The notes under the pieces are model-generated. The model saw nothing but the letters and a program-made list of their open reading frames with translations, did not search any database and had not been told where the DNA came from. 64,000 bases of DNA from Hyposmocoma kahamanoa (Eukaryota; Arthropoda; Insecta; Lepidoptera; Cosmopterigidae), in NCBI RefSeq assembly GCF_003589595.1, contig NW_020653200.1, positions 6,976,594-7,040,593 of the forward strand, written 5' to 3'. A program made the position numbers and the translations under genes. Shown here one piece after another: positions 21,763 through 33,401 of the stretch. Each line of letters begins with the position of its first letter. The stretch's first letter is position 1.

Positions 21763-22013
21763 CAGATCCAGAACTTGATTCAGATCCAAATCCAGATCCA
21801 TATCCAGACCCAGACCCAAACCCAGACCAATAATCAGATCCAGATCCAGATCCATATCCAGATCTAGATCCAGATCCAGCTCTAGATCTAGATACAGACC
21901 CAAAACCGGTTGCAGATTCAGATCCAGATCCAAATCTAGATCCAGATCCAGATCCAGTTCCAGATTCAGATTCAGATTCAGATTCAAATTCAAATTCAAA
22001 TTCAAATTCAAAA
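21763..22013. repeat. Hexanucleotide array (CAGATC / CAGATT / CAAATT)n
   Basis: About 250 bp of six-base units. The variant order is directional: pure TTCAAA units lie next to the LINE 3' end at 22014, TTCAGA units come next, and mixed ATCCAG units lie farther out. On the minus strand the proximal part reads (TTTGAA)n, directly following the LINE. Confidence 0.92.
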
Positions 22014-22725
22014 TAATCTTTATTTCATAGGTAAGCATTATTACACTTGAAATCGTCACAATGGTTAAACTCTACCGCTCATTCATAAGGCAGATTCCCC
22101 TGAGAAGAATGAGCAAGAAACTTTAAAACTAAAAGGGGTTACTTTTTGTAAATCACATTTGTACACATTCAACATTTACAATTTTTTTTTTTAATTGAAA
22201 CATCAGAGATCTAGACTACCTCCATGAGCTAAACGGGTTATTACCACGGATTTTTGTTATCCAAGTACGCAGAAGTTGTATAATAACCTTTAGTATAAAA
22301 TTTTTGTTTCACTATAGTTTTAAACCTCGTGAAAGGTAAATTCTGTATATCAACCGGAATCTTGTTATAGAAGCATATATATTGCCCCTTAAATGTATTT
22401 TTGACTTCGTGAAGACGATTATCAAGAAAAGCTAGTTTATTTTTATTCCTCGTATTAATGCTATGTCTATCACTATTTTTCATAAAGAAATTACTATTCC
22501 TTTTAACATAAATTACATTTTCATAAATGTACTGTGAGGCTAGTGTAAAAATGTTAATTTCCTTAAACTTATCTCTCAAAGATACTCTGGGGCCCAGATT
22601 GTACATTGCCCTAACTGCACGTTTCTGCAGGACAAAGATTCTATTGATATCGGCGGCAATACCTTAAAGCAAAATGCCGTATGTCATTAGACTGTGAAAG
22701 TAGCTACGCCGTTAAGGAAATAGAA
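22014..22725 (-). pseudogene. 5'-truncated Daphne/CR1-like LINE 3' part
   Basis: The minus-strand reading from 22725 gives YFHSLMTYGILL, a stop (TAA where Trp is usual), ADINRIFVLQKRAVRAM, then an open frame at 22606-22241 with YNLGPRVSLRDKFKEINIF, LASQYIYENVIYVKRNS and FYNKIPVDIQNLPF, ending YLDNKNPW. This is the conserved C-terminal region of Daphne-like LINEs common in moths and butterflies. A 3' untranslated region follows (22240-22014) with agcaagaaacttt-type blocks, and then the (TTTGAA)n tail. The reverse-transcriptase core is missing. Confidence 0.82.
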
Positions 22726-22729
22726 TAGA

Positions 22730-23087
22730 CCCAATGCTTGACAGCCGTATATTGAGGTGTCAAACACTAGAACGTAATAGTGTCAACCGTTGGTACCTGA
22801 AGGTACCTATAGTGCAATAAGAAGAAGGCGATTGATGAAGTGTCTAATTCCTATCGCTGCAAAATGACAATATTTTTTAATGTTATTTAAAACTATATAA
22901 ATATGTTATGATCGTGTGACATTTAAGTTTCATTTCTGTGTTAAGTTTTTTTGCAATATTATTGTAGATGTACTTATTAGTCTTAATAAAAGCATCTTGC
23001 TTAATTTTGGCTTCTGTTCTTTTTAAAATGTATTATTATAAAGTAATCAATTCAGCTAAATAACTATGAAATATGTTGATTGTGAGC

Positions 23088-23119
<32 letters not shown>

Positions 23120-23710
23120 GAAATCTTAACATAACACCCTGTCAAATACTGGTACTCTGGTGTCACTTTGCCATAGTCAACCATTGGGACATTAGAGATT
23201 TTACCTGTCATGTACTGGTACAATTTTAGAGGTTGCGGAAAACTGGAATATTTTAATAATGTTATGATTATTTAAAATTTTACAATAAAACCATTTAATA
23301 TGTTTACATTCCTAGGTACTCAGTATGACTAATAATTAAGTACTTTTTTTATGTAACATGTGATTTGCCGTCTAAAAGCGTCAACCACTGAGACATTTAC
23401 CTTAATTCTACTATGTGGTAATAGATTTTATTTCTAAACGAAAACAATTAACAGAAATGTTCACAGTTTGCCTAAAAACACTCTCGTTTAACGAGGGAAA
23501 GTTTTTTAGAATATTTTTTTACTCAAAATTTTTAATCTGAACACTCAATAGGTGTAAAATTTTAGTCAAATCGAGTAATCAAAATTGTAGTTATCGCTAG
23601 AGTATCAAGTCAATTGGGAAGAAAGCGCCAACTATTGACAGAATTAAGTTTCATACCGTTGTAAAGTTCTCTTGCTCTGGAAAAAGTAATAATTTATAAA
23701 AGTTTGTTTA
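22730..23710. other. Unassigned intronic DNA with a (TTA)n tract
   Basis: A perfect (ATT)n run lies at about 23089-23119. The rest is AT-rich without recognised coding or repeat content. Confidence 0.5.
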
Positions 23711-23714
23711 TTGA

Positions 23715-24150
23715 AGCAAAACAGAGTCAACTGAAGAAGATCACTTATCGAGTCGGCCGATTGAAGCCCCTTCCTCGGATATCATTGAAAAGTAGAGGCA
23801 CTAACTTATGAAGACGTCTCGCTTAATGAAAAAAGAAATCGCAGAAATGGCTGCAAACTTGGCCATGGCCAGAGCCATGTCGTAATGGCTGCCCTACAGA
23901 TAATCAACTTCGAAACATTGAACCATTGAAAACTTTATAGAAAGTCCAGATCTGACCCCTTCTTATTATTTGTTTATTAAAAAGAACTTCGGGTAAAAAA
24001 TTACAGACGACAAAAGGTTACGTCTATAACTTATATTTTATTTTGAAGGCCTTAATAAAAATATTTTGGTTCCAATGAATTTAAAAAGATTTGGAGTGAT
24101 CTTGTAAATGTATTAGACTTGTGGAAACATAATATTGAAAATAAAAAAAA
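23715..24150 (+). pseudogene. Internally deleted, decayed mariner transposase
   Basis: The first part reads TESTEEDHLSSRPIEAPSSD, VEALTYEDVSLNEK and KKEIAEMA in shifting frames, like the linker and second helix-turn-helix of mariner. After about 23920 the reading is ESPDLTPSYYLFIKKNFG, KITDDKRL and FEGLNKN, like the segment after the third catalytic residue; the YSPDLAPSDY motif has Asp replaced by Tyr. The catalytic middle is deleted. It is older than, and different from, the mariner at 19684. Confidence 0.6.
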
Positions 24151-24164
24151 AAACAATTTGCTTA

Positions 24165-24235
24165 ATATCGAGTTCTTAGGTTTTCGCGATTGTTACACAT
24201 ATGGTACAGCTATATCGCGAAATCCTTGACCTCCC
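24165..24235 (+). repeat. Family B repeat fragment
   Basis: Contains cgagttcttaggttttcgcg and attgttacacata, which are shared with 51640-51690 and with 62865-62895. Only the outer end of the family is present. Confidence 0.6.
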
Positions 24236-24239
24236 CACG

Positions 24240-25520
24240 TTTATGTTCATTTGTAGGTCTAGATAGGACATAATACAACGAAATCAAATAAAATAAGTCC
24301 TTGTGAAATCCAGAGTTTATGCCACATGTGTTAACTAAATTGGGTAACTATCTCTTAGATTTAAGAGCTAGACCCTTGTCGGTGTAGGAACGCCATTATA
24401 TTCTTATTATGTAGTCGAAGTAATTTGTTCTCGGTTGTTCTCGTTCACGCCTGCCTTCCACTTTCCCTTCGAGTAGATTTTTAAATAAAAACTGAAAAAA
24501 AAAGGCTGTAACTGAAAATTTAAACAACATTGTTTTTTCGTGGGGATGACGACTGGATCCCACATGTAGTGTGGTTTCGTCACATTCAACATTGAACATT
24601 CTATATAATTATGAAGATAAAACATTTAAATTATAAGTACACACTAGTTAAACATAATTATTCACAATTCTGCATAGCCAGGTCGAGAGAATGTCGAGCT
24701 AGAAACTTTTGCTTTGCACTCTTGTAAATAAAAGAGTGCAAAGTTTTTCGTTCCGGTCTTTTGTTAGAAATAAAAGTTATATTTAGAATTATTTTTTAAA
24801 AAATGCTGAAAGGCTGTAAGCTTTATTTGTACGTTTTTCAATTTAAAGTACCTAATGGTAAATGAACATTAAATTATTGGTTTAAGTATTTAATTATTAC
24901 TCCTAACATAGGTTTACGCAAAGTAATTGGACTGCATTGTCAATTCTACGAAAGGTATACAAAGTATCGGCACGCCTATATTTATATTAGTGGTGAGTGT
25001 GAGTTACCAATTAGTGGTATTTACTTTGTGCCTTGAAGCGTTACTAGGATGTTATTATCATTGTTTTAACTCATTGTTAGCTTGAAACAACAAAGTATAT
25101 GGCTCAACACTACCAAAATTCCAATGTTGTTTACTTACTAACGTCAATGTCCTTTTTTAAAAACTTTGGAATATTAAAAGTCCAGTTAAAATAAATTGAA
25201 TTTTAAGGAAACATCATAATTTGAGAGCAACAACCCTAAGGCGACAAAAGTAAATGCTACGCTATAAAGTGGAACTTTCGTTCGCCAATCAGACTGTGGA
25301 CAGCGTATAACTAAGATATGGTTAGATCTAGACCCTATAATATAACCACACGTATTTTATAGAATTTTTTTACGTTCAAGTACCTAACTTTTATGTTTGT
25401 TGTACAAATAGTGCGCATTGTTAAAATAAACGCACTGTTCTCGATAGTTGTTCGATTGCAAACGATGTTAAGGCGCCTACAGACTTGCTAGATTTTTTGA
25501 CGATCGACTTGTATGATCAC
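24240..25520. other. Unassigned intronic DNA
   Basis: No gene. A small hairpin (tttgcactctt/aagagtgcaaa) lies at about 24713-24742. Confidence 0.45.
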
Positions 25521-25524
25521 GTTA

Positions 25525-25775
25525 TTACCCTGATTTTAATGAAGATCTTTTAGATAAGGTTGGCCGCCTTCTCAATAATGCTATCCGTATTATCTTGTGC
25601 CTTCGTTTTGATATTGTTTCCTCTTTCAGGGCTTAACTTAAATGTTTCCCTGTCAGTCAACGCAGACAGAAGAGACTACTATGCACGTTGTATTCCATTC
25701 TTTTAAATCCTCACTATCCAGGGGGCCTACCATAACCTTTCCAAACACAATCTTATTTCAATGTAAGCATAAAGT
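25525..25775 (+). pseudogene. LINE C-terminal relic, upstream piece
   Basis: Plus-strand frame: DFNEDLLDKVGRLLNNAIRI, SSFR, a stop, LKCFPVSQRRQKRLLCTLYS. This is the LQN-CIR-x-RR-L block near the C-terminus of LINE reverse transcriptases. It ends at about 25775. The matching last part of such a protein starts at about 26690. Confidence 0.6.
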
Positions 25776-26689
25776 AGGCTTAATGTAATATCACTCATTT
25801 TCGTACCATGTTAAACCTATCAACCAAATAATGCATTATTGCTAAAGTGACTATAAGAACGAATGATTTCCCAATATTGTCTATTCCTTACTAAAAGTAG
25901 GAAAGAAATAACGCTATATGAACTGTATAATGCCATCTCTTTCTTTTGTGATTTCCGAATCGTGTTATCGTAGTATAATGTTAAAAAACGTAATTATTTA
26001 CATTTGGAGAATTTTAACTGCCAAAACAATAAAAGTATGTAATAGTGAAATCTATTAAAATTACGTCGTATTCAATTATTATTCCGTATTTTCATGAAGA
26101 TAAATAAATAAAACAAGCTGAGTCTTGATAGTCACGTTGTGAAATCGGAACAATAGTCTAGTGTCAACTGTTAGTTTCGCCAAGGAGCATATAGATGGCG
26201 CTGTCATAATTTTACGAAGTAAACATCGCGTATTTTTATTTTACGAGAAATTACTTATTTCCTATGTGCTATTAGATAAAAAAAAACAAAATATTGAAGA
26301 GATATATGTAAATAAATAAGTTCACCTTAACTTTTAATCATTACAAATCGATATTAAGATAATAAAACTGAAAATAATATTGTTCCCATTGCATTCGTGT
26401 AACTATTTTAAGATTGCTAAATTCGACATAAGAGCAAAATTACTTTACTGTCAAAGTCGCGTTATAATACGAACTGAGTGAATGAATAGTCACAAAGCTA
26501 CTAATAAAATACCATAGTTTTAACATTACAATAAGCTTACTTTAAGCGCGTTATGGTACGAAAAGTCAATGTAAGGTTAAAGTAATATTGTTTTAAGAGG
26601 TTGTGGCAGACCCCAGAATATTTAAAATGTAAATTTTAGTATCTCTGTGACTCTCATGATCGCCCCCTTCGATCCATTAACTTTCTTTC

Positions 26690-26946
26690 ACTCTCTACAC
26701 CTCTCTTTCATTCCGGCTTCATGTCTGATGCCTTCACTTTCCATTCAACACGTCTCTGGAATGCTCTCCCGGACTCCATCAGAAAGTCTCCCAGTTTATT
26801 CTCTTTCCAAAAGAATGTTTATGAGCGTCTTTTAAATAATTTGTCACAACGATAATCGTCATGATCATCAGCTTCTGTTATTGTATGTAGCATATATGAA
26901 TATAAATCTGTATTGTGTATATGATATGTATATATTAGGTTTGCTT
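26690..26946 (+). pseudogene. LINE C-terminal relic, last part and 3' end
   Basis: Plus-strand frame TRLWNALPDSIRKSPS, FQKNVYERLLNNLSQR and a stop at about 26853 is the typical end of a LINE protein (RLWN-LP-IR motif). A short 3' region follows and then a long (TA)n tract. It may be the continuation of 25525-25775, separated by about 900 bp of other sequence. Confidence 0.7.
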
Positions 26947-26975
26947 GTTATATATATATATATATATAAAATGCA

Positions 26976-27030
<55 letters not shown>

Positions 27031-27040
27031 TATATATTTA
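26947..27040. repeat. (TA)n tract with flanking inverted repeat
   Basis: Two TA runs are separated by aaaatgcaataaatatat. The right side ends atatatttattgcattt, the complement of that spacer, so the whole can fold into a long AT hairpin. Confidence 0.9.
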
Positions 27041-27276
27041 TTGCATTTACGTTATTAATTTAATGTTTTGTTTAATTTGCCGCAATTGTGAATTACGTTT
27101 TCCTCAAAGGTTGACTGGTAGAGAATGCTTTTAGCATTAAGTGTGTTGTGGTCAATAAAGTTTAATAAATAATTGATTTATTATACACAACTAATACATG
27201 TATAAGGAACGACAATCGACAGCGCATTTTCTGTCTATCGACACTAAAATTTAAGTTAGGTGTGGGTATATGTTAC

Positions 27277-27362
27277 CTTATAAACGCCAAGGATGAGCAG
27301 TACACAAGATATAAGCCCCAGTAGACTGCATGCCAGTAGTGTGATGTTCAGCGATACGGTAA
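27277..27362 (-). CDS. Host gene, third coding exon (second membrane segment)
   Basis: This 86-nt minus-strand exon has acceptor ttttttttcacag and donor gtaaca. The only open frame uses its first two bases to finish a codon, and then reads TVSLNITLLACSLLGLISC followed by VLLILGVYK. It is a clear transmembrane helix with a possible NIT glycosylation sequon at its lumenal end. Its start phase matches the single overhanging base of exon 34466-34589, and its end phase (0) matches exon 2361-2456. The other two frames contain stops. Confidence 0.78.
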
Positions 27363-27484
27363 CTGTGAAAAAAATTTATTCATTTATATTGTCAACGTAA
27401 TATTACAGTGTTTAAACTTTAGTTACTTTAGTAGGCGTAGCCATAGTGTAATAAGACACGTAATGTATAATTTATAATAAAATT

Positions 27485-27680
27485 AGGGTCGAGTGCTCAG
27501 GTTTCCGCGAGTGTTATACATATAGGAATAAAAACTATTTTTCCGGATATAAATCCCGTATATTTTGCCAAACAAACCGACGTTTCGGGCCCTTTACAGG
27601 TCCCATGGTTTTCTGTCTACCGTTATCGTGTGACCTGTAAAGGGCCCGAAAATAGTTTCATTTCCTAAACTTAGGGTCGT
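27485..27680 (+). repeat. Family B repeat with 20-bp hairpin
   Basis: It begins with the caggtttccgcgagtgtta block, passes aaactatttttccggatata and reaches gacgtttcgggccctttaca. The segment tttcgggccctttacaggtc (27583-27602) is exactly inverted at 27632-27651. Other copies lie at 24165, 51525 and 62865. Confidence 0.7.
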
Positions 27681-27689
27681 CAATGCCTA

Positions 27690-29015
27690 CACTTTACTTG
27701 GAGCGTAGCTTTGTCATTATTATTATAATTCCACCTACAGTTTATAAGCAATAAAATTAGGTGTCGGTCGAGGTATTATTGTGCTGTAGTGAATTTTCAT
27801 TAAATGCAGTATTGATATTTTCATACCAGCATTGTGGATTGGTATCTCGATTATGGGAGTATGATTATGAAATAGACATGAAATGCTAAGCAATTCTGAA
27901 TTGGAGGCACTCTTGTTAAAACAACCATAAACAAAAGATTACACAAGTGTACTATTTGATGTCATTTTTCAACACTGAGCGATCGATTCAATTCTATAAA
28001 GAATGGTGCGTGCGTCTACTCGCGCTATGCAACGCTAGTGCACAGCGAGATTATGCCAGTGTGTGTAGGTGCATGCACGGCGCGTGGCGGCACACACATA
28101 CAAGCCTCGTTGCTACGTTTGTATGGTGTTGGTGTTACATACTTGCCTTATACTATGGTATAGGTACAGTTTTACAAACCATACAGTTTCGCATGTACTT
28201 ACGGAGAGCAACAACGGGGTATTCGAGGGGAGTCGGGCGGCGCGGGCCGCATCCTGCTAACACCCTCAGTGTCATAGGTAGACTTGAGATTAAAATAACT
28301 TTGACTGAGTAACTCATTTGAAAACATATGGTGGTACAATGTCCTGCTTCAAATAAGGTGAGATAATATGTTCAGCAGCTCCTCTATAGACAGGCAATAT
28401 ATGGGTGCTCTCAATGTGTGTGCGCACAATTTCTGAGTAAGGAACAAGTGAAGCCGACATACGTAGGAAAAAAAAAAGCCGATTGGGAACTTTGAATGGC
28501 TAAAATTTGGCAGTATTCGTTAAGTTCGAGAATGAGTGAACAACTCGGCGCTTACGCTTCGTCTCGTGCTAATTTGGCATGTCACACTGCACCTCAATAT
28601 AGTGCTTCGTTTATCCGAGAGTTTGGCTTCCTCATTCCGTAGAGCTCCTTCATTACTTGTTGTCATCTATTTCGCCTGAACCATTGTCGTTTTTTCGAAT
28701 AGTAGTCGGTGTGACATTAGGTCTGAAGTGCGACATTTTTATGGAACAAGTTGTTCTACCAAATTAACCAAACGAGTGGTAACAAAAAAGGTGGCTCAAG
28801 AATGAATAGCTCACTAAATACGCTTAGTTCGAGCACTAAGGGTTGTTCTGTGTACCTACGAAATCGAAATCGAAATACAACAGAGATTCAAAATTACATA
28901 GAATTATTTGACTTACTAAGTAGAATTTCAATCATGGCCATACTCTCGTTTCCCCCATTGTATTATTATATATTCATCCGTGATTATATATTTGATTAAT
29001 ATATTAACCTGAATG
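27690..29015. other. Unassigned intronic DNA
   Basis: No supported gene. A patch at 28000-28260 is richer in GC and in gtgc/cgcg words, and could be regulatory or an unrecognised repeat. Short open frames there are unsupported. Confidence 0.4.
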
Positions 29016-29021
29016 CTAATA

Positions 29022-29338
29022 CACTAACCTAACTTTTTTTCGTGGGGAAATTCTCTTACGATACCTCTTAGTACGGTTTTAGCCGGACTCCTACCGGCTA
29101 AAACCAAACGGTGGCCTTCTCGCGTGCTCTAGTGGGAGGGATCCGGGATCGACTTAGCGCACCGGAACCCCCCAGCACCTGAGAGCTCCCCCTCCCCTCC
29201 TCACGACGAAACGGGCCACACCGCCCTTCGTCGTCCTTCTCGCAGTTGCCAAACTTACTGGCGAACGGAGCCCCCGCTCCGATCGCCCGCAGCCGCGAAG
29301 GTACGCCGGCGCCGAGCGGGATCGGCCACTAACCTAAC
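29022..29338 (-). mobile_element. GC-rich poly(A) retroposon with 12-bp TSD
   Basis: A GC-rich insert (29034-29326) sits between two copies of cactaacctaac (29022-29033 and 29327-29338). It carries a seven-base poly-T run next to the left copy, so it is a minus-strand retroposon with a short poly(A) tail. Its base composition is sharply different from the surrounding DNA. It holds no long frame and may be the 3' end of a GC-rich LINE such as an R1-clade element, but that is inference. The duplicated target itself contains telomere-type CCTAA units. Confidence 0.78.
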
Positions 29339-29339
29339 C

Positions 29340-30005
29340 TTATAATCAAATTTAATAATAGTAATTTGAAAATATTTATAAATAAGTGTAACGTAAATAT
29401 ATGGCAGTGCTAACTTGTAAATCTTTATTAGTAAGTAAATGAATAATATTTAATAATTATCGTGTATTATAAATAATAATTATTGAGAACATTTGATTTT
29501 GTTATAAATATAATCATTTATTTTGGAACTGGTCCATAAATTGTTATATATACATATATAATTGTAATATATATAATAATAATCACAGTTTTTTTCTATT
29601 TCGTGACAACCCTTGCATTTATTAAGAGGGTGAATTTCAGTTTTCGAATTTCAATGGCACTTTTTGAGTGATTTTGTAAAACGCATTTTTCTTTCGGTTT
29701 TAAGGTCTTAAACGTCTAAAAAAAATTACAAATAATGTCAATAATTATCAAATGACAGAAATATTTAAGTGAAATCAACAAAAATACGGTACTACGAACG
29801 ATTTTCTCATAAACCCAAATGAGAAAGATGGCACAGTAATGAGAAATGAATAAAAATATTTTGTCGTTCACGAAAGAACATTTAACAACATTTAACATGA
29901 AATAAACATTTTAATTTCACTTCTAAGAACAAAATCCTTCTCATCCGTCTAAGTAAGGCCATCTATCTAAATAAGTATTTTGTCAATGTCTTCTTATAAA
30001 GTTTA
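29340..30005. other. AT-rich intronic DNA
   Basis: Nothing recognised. Confidence 0.5.
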
Positions 30006-30023
30006 TTGTATATGTACATATAT

Positions 30024-30205
30024 CATCGTCACCATCATAATCACCATCTCATCACCACCACCACCATTATCATCATCACCACCACCATTATCGTCATTAT
30101 CACCATCATCATCACCACCATAATTGCCAGTGTCATCATCACCACCTCACCACCATCATCATTATTATCATCATCATCACCATCATTATCATCACCATCT
30201 AATTG
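30024..30205. repeat. Trinucleotide array (CAT/CAC/ATC)n
   Basis: About 180 bp of imperfect CAY triplets. It is low-complexity sequence with no coding support. Confidence 0.93.
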
Positions 30206-30239
30206 TTATACATAAAATACCTAACTGTTTAACATAAAA

Positions 30240-31920
30240 GTAGATAAGAATGAGAGTTACACAAATGATATGTGGATACATTTTTAATTGTCAATGTCGT
30301 ACAGTATTTTAGACTTTTGAATTTTTTATTTTTTTAAAGTTTATAAGACTATAATTTAACACTGATTTACATAGATTGCCGTAAATGAATGAATAAATTT
30401 AAGTTGATTTTTTGCTAAAATGGAAATGCACAGGTTGCTTCACTGTGGTCCCTCCAGTCCGGCAGGAGCCCATTCTTACTTTTGCGACGTATAAAGGTGA
30501 TACGGTATGAAGTGTTGTTATTAGGCGGTTTTAACTTGAAACATCACTAAGTAATGAGAAGAAAAATTTGAACACATTTCGTAGTCCCATGAAAACATCT
30601 TTTTTTATTTCATTTCTTCCAATTAGGGATACGTGGAACCGGCTCGGAGCCGAACGAGCCGGAGATGAATGAGAAGTGACCCACTTTTTATCATTTTTAT
30701 TTATTACTGTAGCGTAGTAAAGTAGTCTTTTGATGAGTAACACAGCCCAAGTAAACAAGCAATTTTTTTAAATAAATAATGTTTAGCATTCATGTAATAA
30801 CACGAAAGTTATTGAAAAGGATCCATTTTTGAGGTTATCTGAAAACGACTCACGACAGCTGAAAAGTACCTGCACGGGCGGCGGTGACACCGAACATCAA
30901 AGGCATTGCGTAGGTCACATTGTGGTATATGTTACATTGTTCTATATGTTTGCAGAAGCTCAATGGTAACAGGTTACTATATCAGCACAACATCTCATTT
31001 TAGCGCATAATCTTATTTCAATCACATTTATTTAGAAAGTTTGTGATGTAAGGAAACAACAATAAAAAAATGTTAAATATTTTTGGAACAGGCAAAACGT
31101 AAATTAAGTAAAATATTGCCCAAGCGTAGAACGTTAAAACTCTCAAATAATAAAGAACATTTTATTGTTTATTATATGAGTGTAGCTATAATAATAATTT
31201 TCAATTTCCCATGATTTACAAGATTCTGGTAGACATTATACCTACTTAGTTTTTTGGCATCAACTAATTTATGTAACTCGTACTTGGCCAACTACGTGTA
31301 AACAGAATGTAATAAGAAGCTGCGGCCCTATTATTTTAATTGAATATCATAAGTGCTAGTGTTATAACGATGAAGTAATCGAAAAACTCTAGTAAGAAGA
31401 ATATATATTTTTAGAACAGAGCTTGGGGTGCGTAGATCTGGCGAATGCGCATCATGTGAGCTGCACGCGTTCAGTTAAGTGTGTCTCTATAATCACATCT
31501 CACGCAAGGCACACAAAATGCGCGCGACTCGCGCGTTCTCTTCTTCGCGTGTAACTCAGTTCGTTTTTTTTCAGTAGTGAAATTCCTTTTGAAGATATCG
31601 GACGATGGCCGGGCTGTTCTCATTATTGCTAAGTACAGGATCAACTATTTAAATAATAAAAAAGATGAGAAAACGGCGACGTTAATGGCAGGTTGCGTTT
31701 TACAGAAAAGACAGAGTATAACATTGGATCTATAATACCATGAAATAAGCGGACATGACATGAAAAATGAAATCAAATTAAAATTACAGTTATAGATAAT
31801 TTAATTAAGAGGAAGCAAGCACGCGTGTGTATCTCGCAAACCTTTCGTAATAGGCGCATTTGCCAGATTTGTACGCACCCTTTTTAAACAGATAAGTACT
31901 TTTGATATTTGTGAGAGACA
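30240..31920. other. Unassigned intronic DNA
   Basis: No gene. The patch 31420-31570 is richer in cgcg words and may be an unclassified repeat. Confidence 0.45.
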
Positions 31921-31939
31921 GGCGTTTATCCAATAAGTG

Positions 31940-32040
31940 TGCGTGCCTGTGTGTGTATGTGTGTATGTGAGAGAGAGAGGGAGAGAAAGAGATAGAGATA
32001 GAGAAAGGGAGAGAGAAAGAGAGATAAAGAGACAGAATAT
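31940..32040. repeat. Purine-rich (GA)n / (GT)n low-complexity tract
   Basis: Gtgtatgtgtgtatgtgag runs into a stretch of gagaga/aaagag units ending at agacag. It is strongly strand-asymmetric (purines on the plus strand). Confidence 0.9.
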
Positions 32041-32059
32041 AATAAGGTATAGTATTCAC

Positions 32060-32735
32060 GCCAAATTGTTTAAATAGATAGATGAGCTAAATACGAAAAG
32101 ACTTTATTAGTAAGGACACAAGTTAGATGAGGCTGTGCATCTCTTACGTACTTGTGACGTTGTTAAATGTCTAAAGTTTAGTTAGCTCCTAAATAATTAT
32201 ACAATACTTCTATCGTGTGCTAGCGTATTAATGTTTACAGCTATTTCTAACTTTCAGGTCAATGGGAATCATTCATCAGCAGGGTGGCATAAAAAGTAAA
32301 TTGCTTAATCCTCTAGTGGTATTATTGCTTGACGTATTCTACCAACGATTTGTGTTGCAAACGAAAGTATAAACGAATAATATGAAAGTATAAAGGAAGA
32401 TAAATGTAAGTAAGTAAGCATTGTTCAACGTAAAAAATCTTAATAATAATAAGATTTATTAACCCAAACTGTCACCTAGCACTTACGTCCCAATATTTTA
32501 AGAGTCATACAATCTGTTATCGTTAACGAAGGAACTTTGTCGCTCGTGGAACGGCTCTTTTATCGCCATTTGACGGGACAATATAAGTTATTTAACGGCC
32601 TCACCTACGTCGCATTACCATCAGAAAAAGCAATTTTCTTTAAAGCTTTTGATCGGATTACGTTCCAACGATAAAAGATGTTCAATTAATATTTTGCTGT
32701 TATTCAAAAACAACGCCGAAGGCACGATTATCGTT
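32060..32735. other. Unassigned intronic DNA
   Basis: No exon or repeat recognised. It looks less repetitive than the surroundings and could include conserved noncoding sequence, which cannot be judged from one genome. Confidence 0.4.
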
Positions 32736-32739
32736 TCAA

Positions 32740-32950
32740 ACTCATCTCACTACACGTCCCATTATCGGGTATTGATAAGGTTTAGGCGATTATCTGCCAC
32801 CGTGCTGGGTTAGGGACTTCACGTTGTTTTCCAAGAGTTGTCAACCTTCTTCACAGGTTTAATCGCGATATATTCCTTGATAGTTATCGAGAAATTATTA
32901 TTGAACATTCATATGCTCGTAACTCAGAAATTAAAGGCATGTACCTATGC
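32740..32950 (+). repeat. Family S fragment, degraded
   Basis: Blocks gtgctgggttagggacttca, gttttccaagagttgtcaac and aatcgcgatatattcc follow the order of family S at 5900-6000. Confidence 0.45.
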
Positions 32951-33348
32951 TGTCACTGAGATGCATGGAACTACTGGGAATAAACCAAACTATCGACTTC
33001 TCAATTCAAAAGCAATCGTTCTCTCACTCGATTTCCACCACTCAAAACAACAAGGCTTACTAAAAAAAGATGAAAGGCCGAGGTATATCCTTCCGATAAC
33101 ACCTTAACAACATCAAAGCGAAATAATGGAGTTCTTTTTAGGCGTCGCTCTTTTTGTGAAACGGTGTCACGGTTTCCGAAAAATAGTATAAGTTACTAAT
33201 TGACACCAGATATTACTGGGCAAATACTCGATGTTACGTAACGATAATTGTGATGGCGTTGGGAGAATTGGATAGCTATTTATGAGTATTTAATTTTATT
33301 TAACAAGTTACTGTAGCGCTGTGAATATAATAAAAATCATTAACTTAC

Positions 33349-33401
33349 GAAGAGAAACAGGAGCCAAAAGTAGGCAAGTCCAGTGTTATAGCACTCCTCC
33401 T
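33349..33401 (-). other. Candidate cassette exon, 53 nt, frame-shifting
   Basis: On the minus strand a 53-nt block between gccaag and gtaagttaat would continue the host gene from exon 34466-34589 as K-EECYNTGLAYFWLLFLF. Its end phase is 0, but the next exon (27277-27362) needs phase 1. Inclusion would therefore give a stop a few codons into that exon (after LPYR). Skipping it gives a perfect phase match. The donor is strong and the polypyrimidine tract weak. It may be a poison or alternative exon, or a chance match. Confidence 0.4.

Noticed and set aside
21751..22059. Open frame of alternating Leu and Asp
   Set aside because: It is a translation of the hexanucleotide array.
27947..28312. Open frame of 121 codons
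   Set aside because: No family, biased composition from a GC-rich patch, and no supporting splice sites or start context.
30006..30215. His/Thr/Ile-rich open frame
   Set aside because: It arises from the CAY triplet array.
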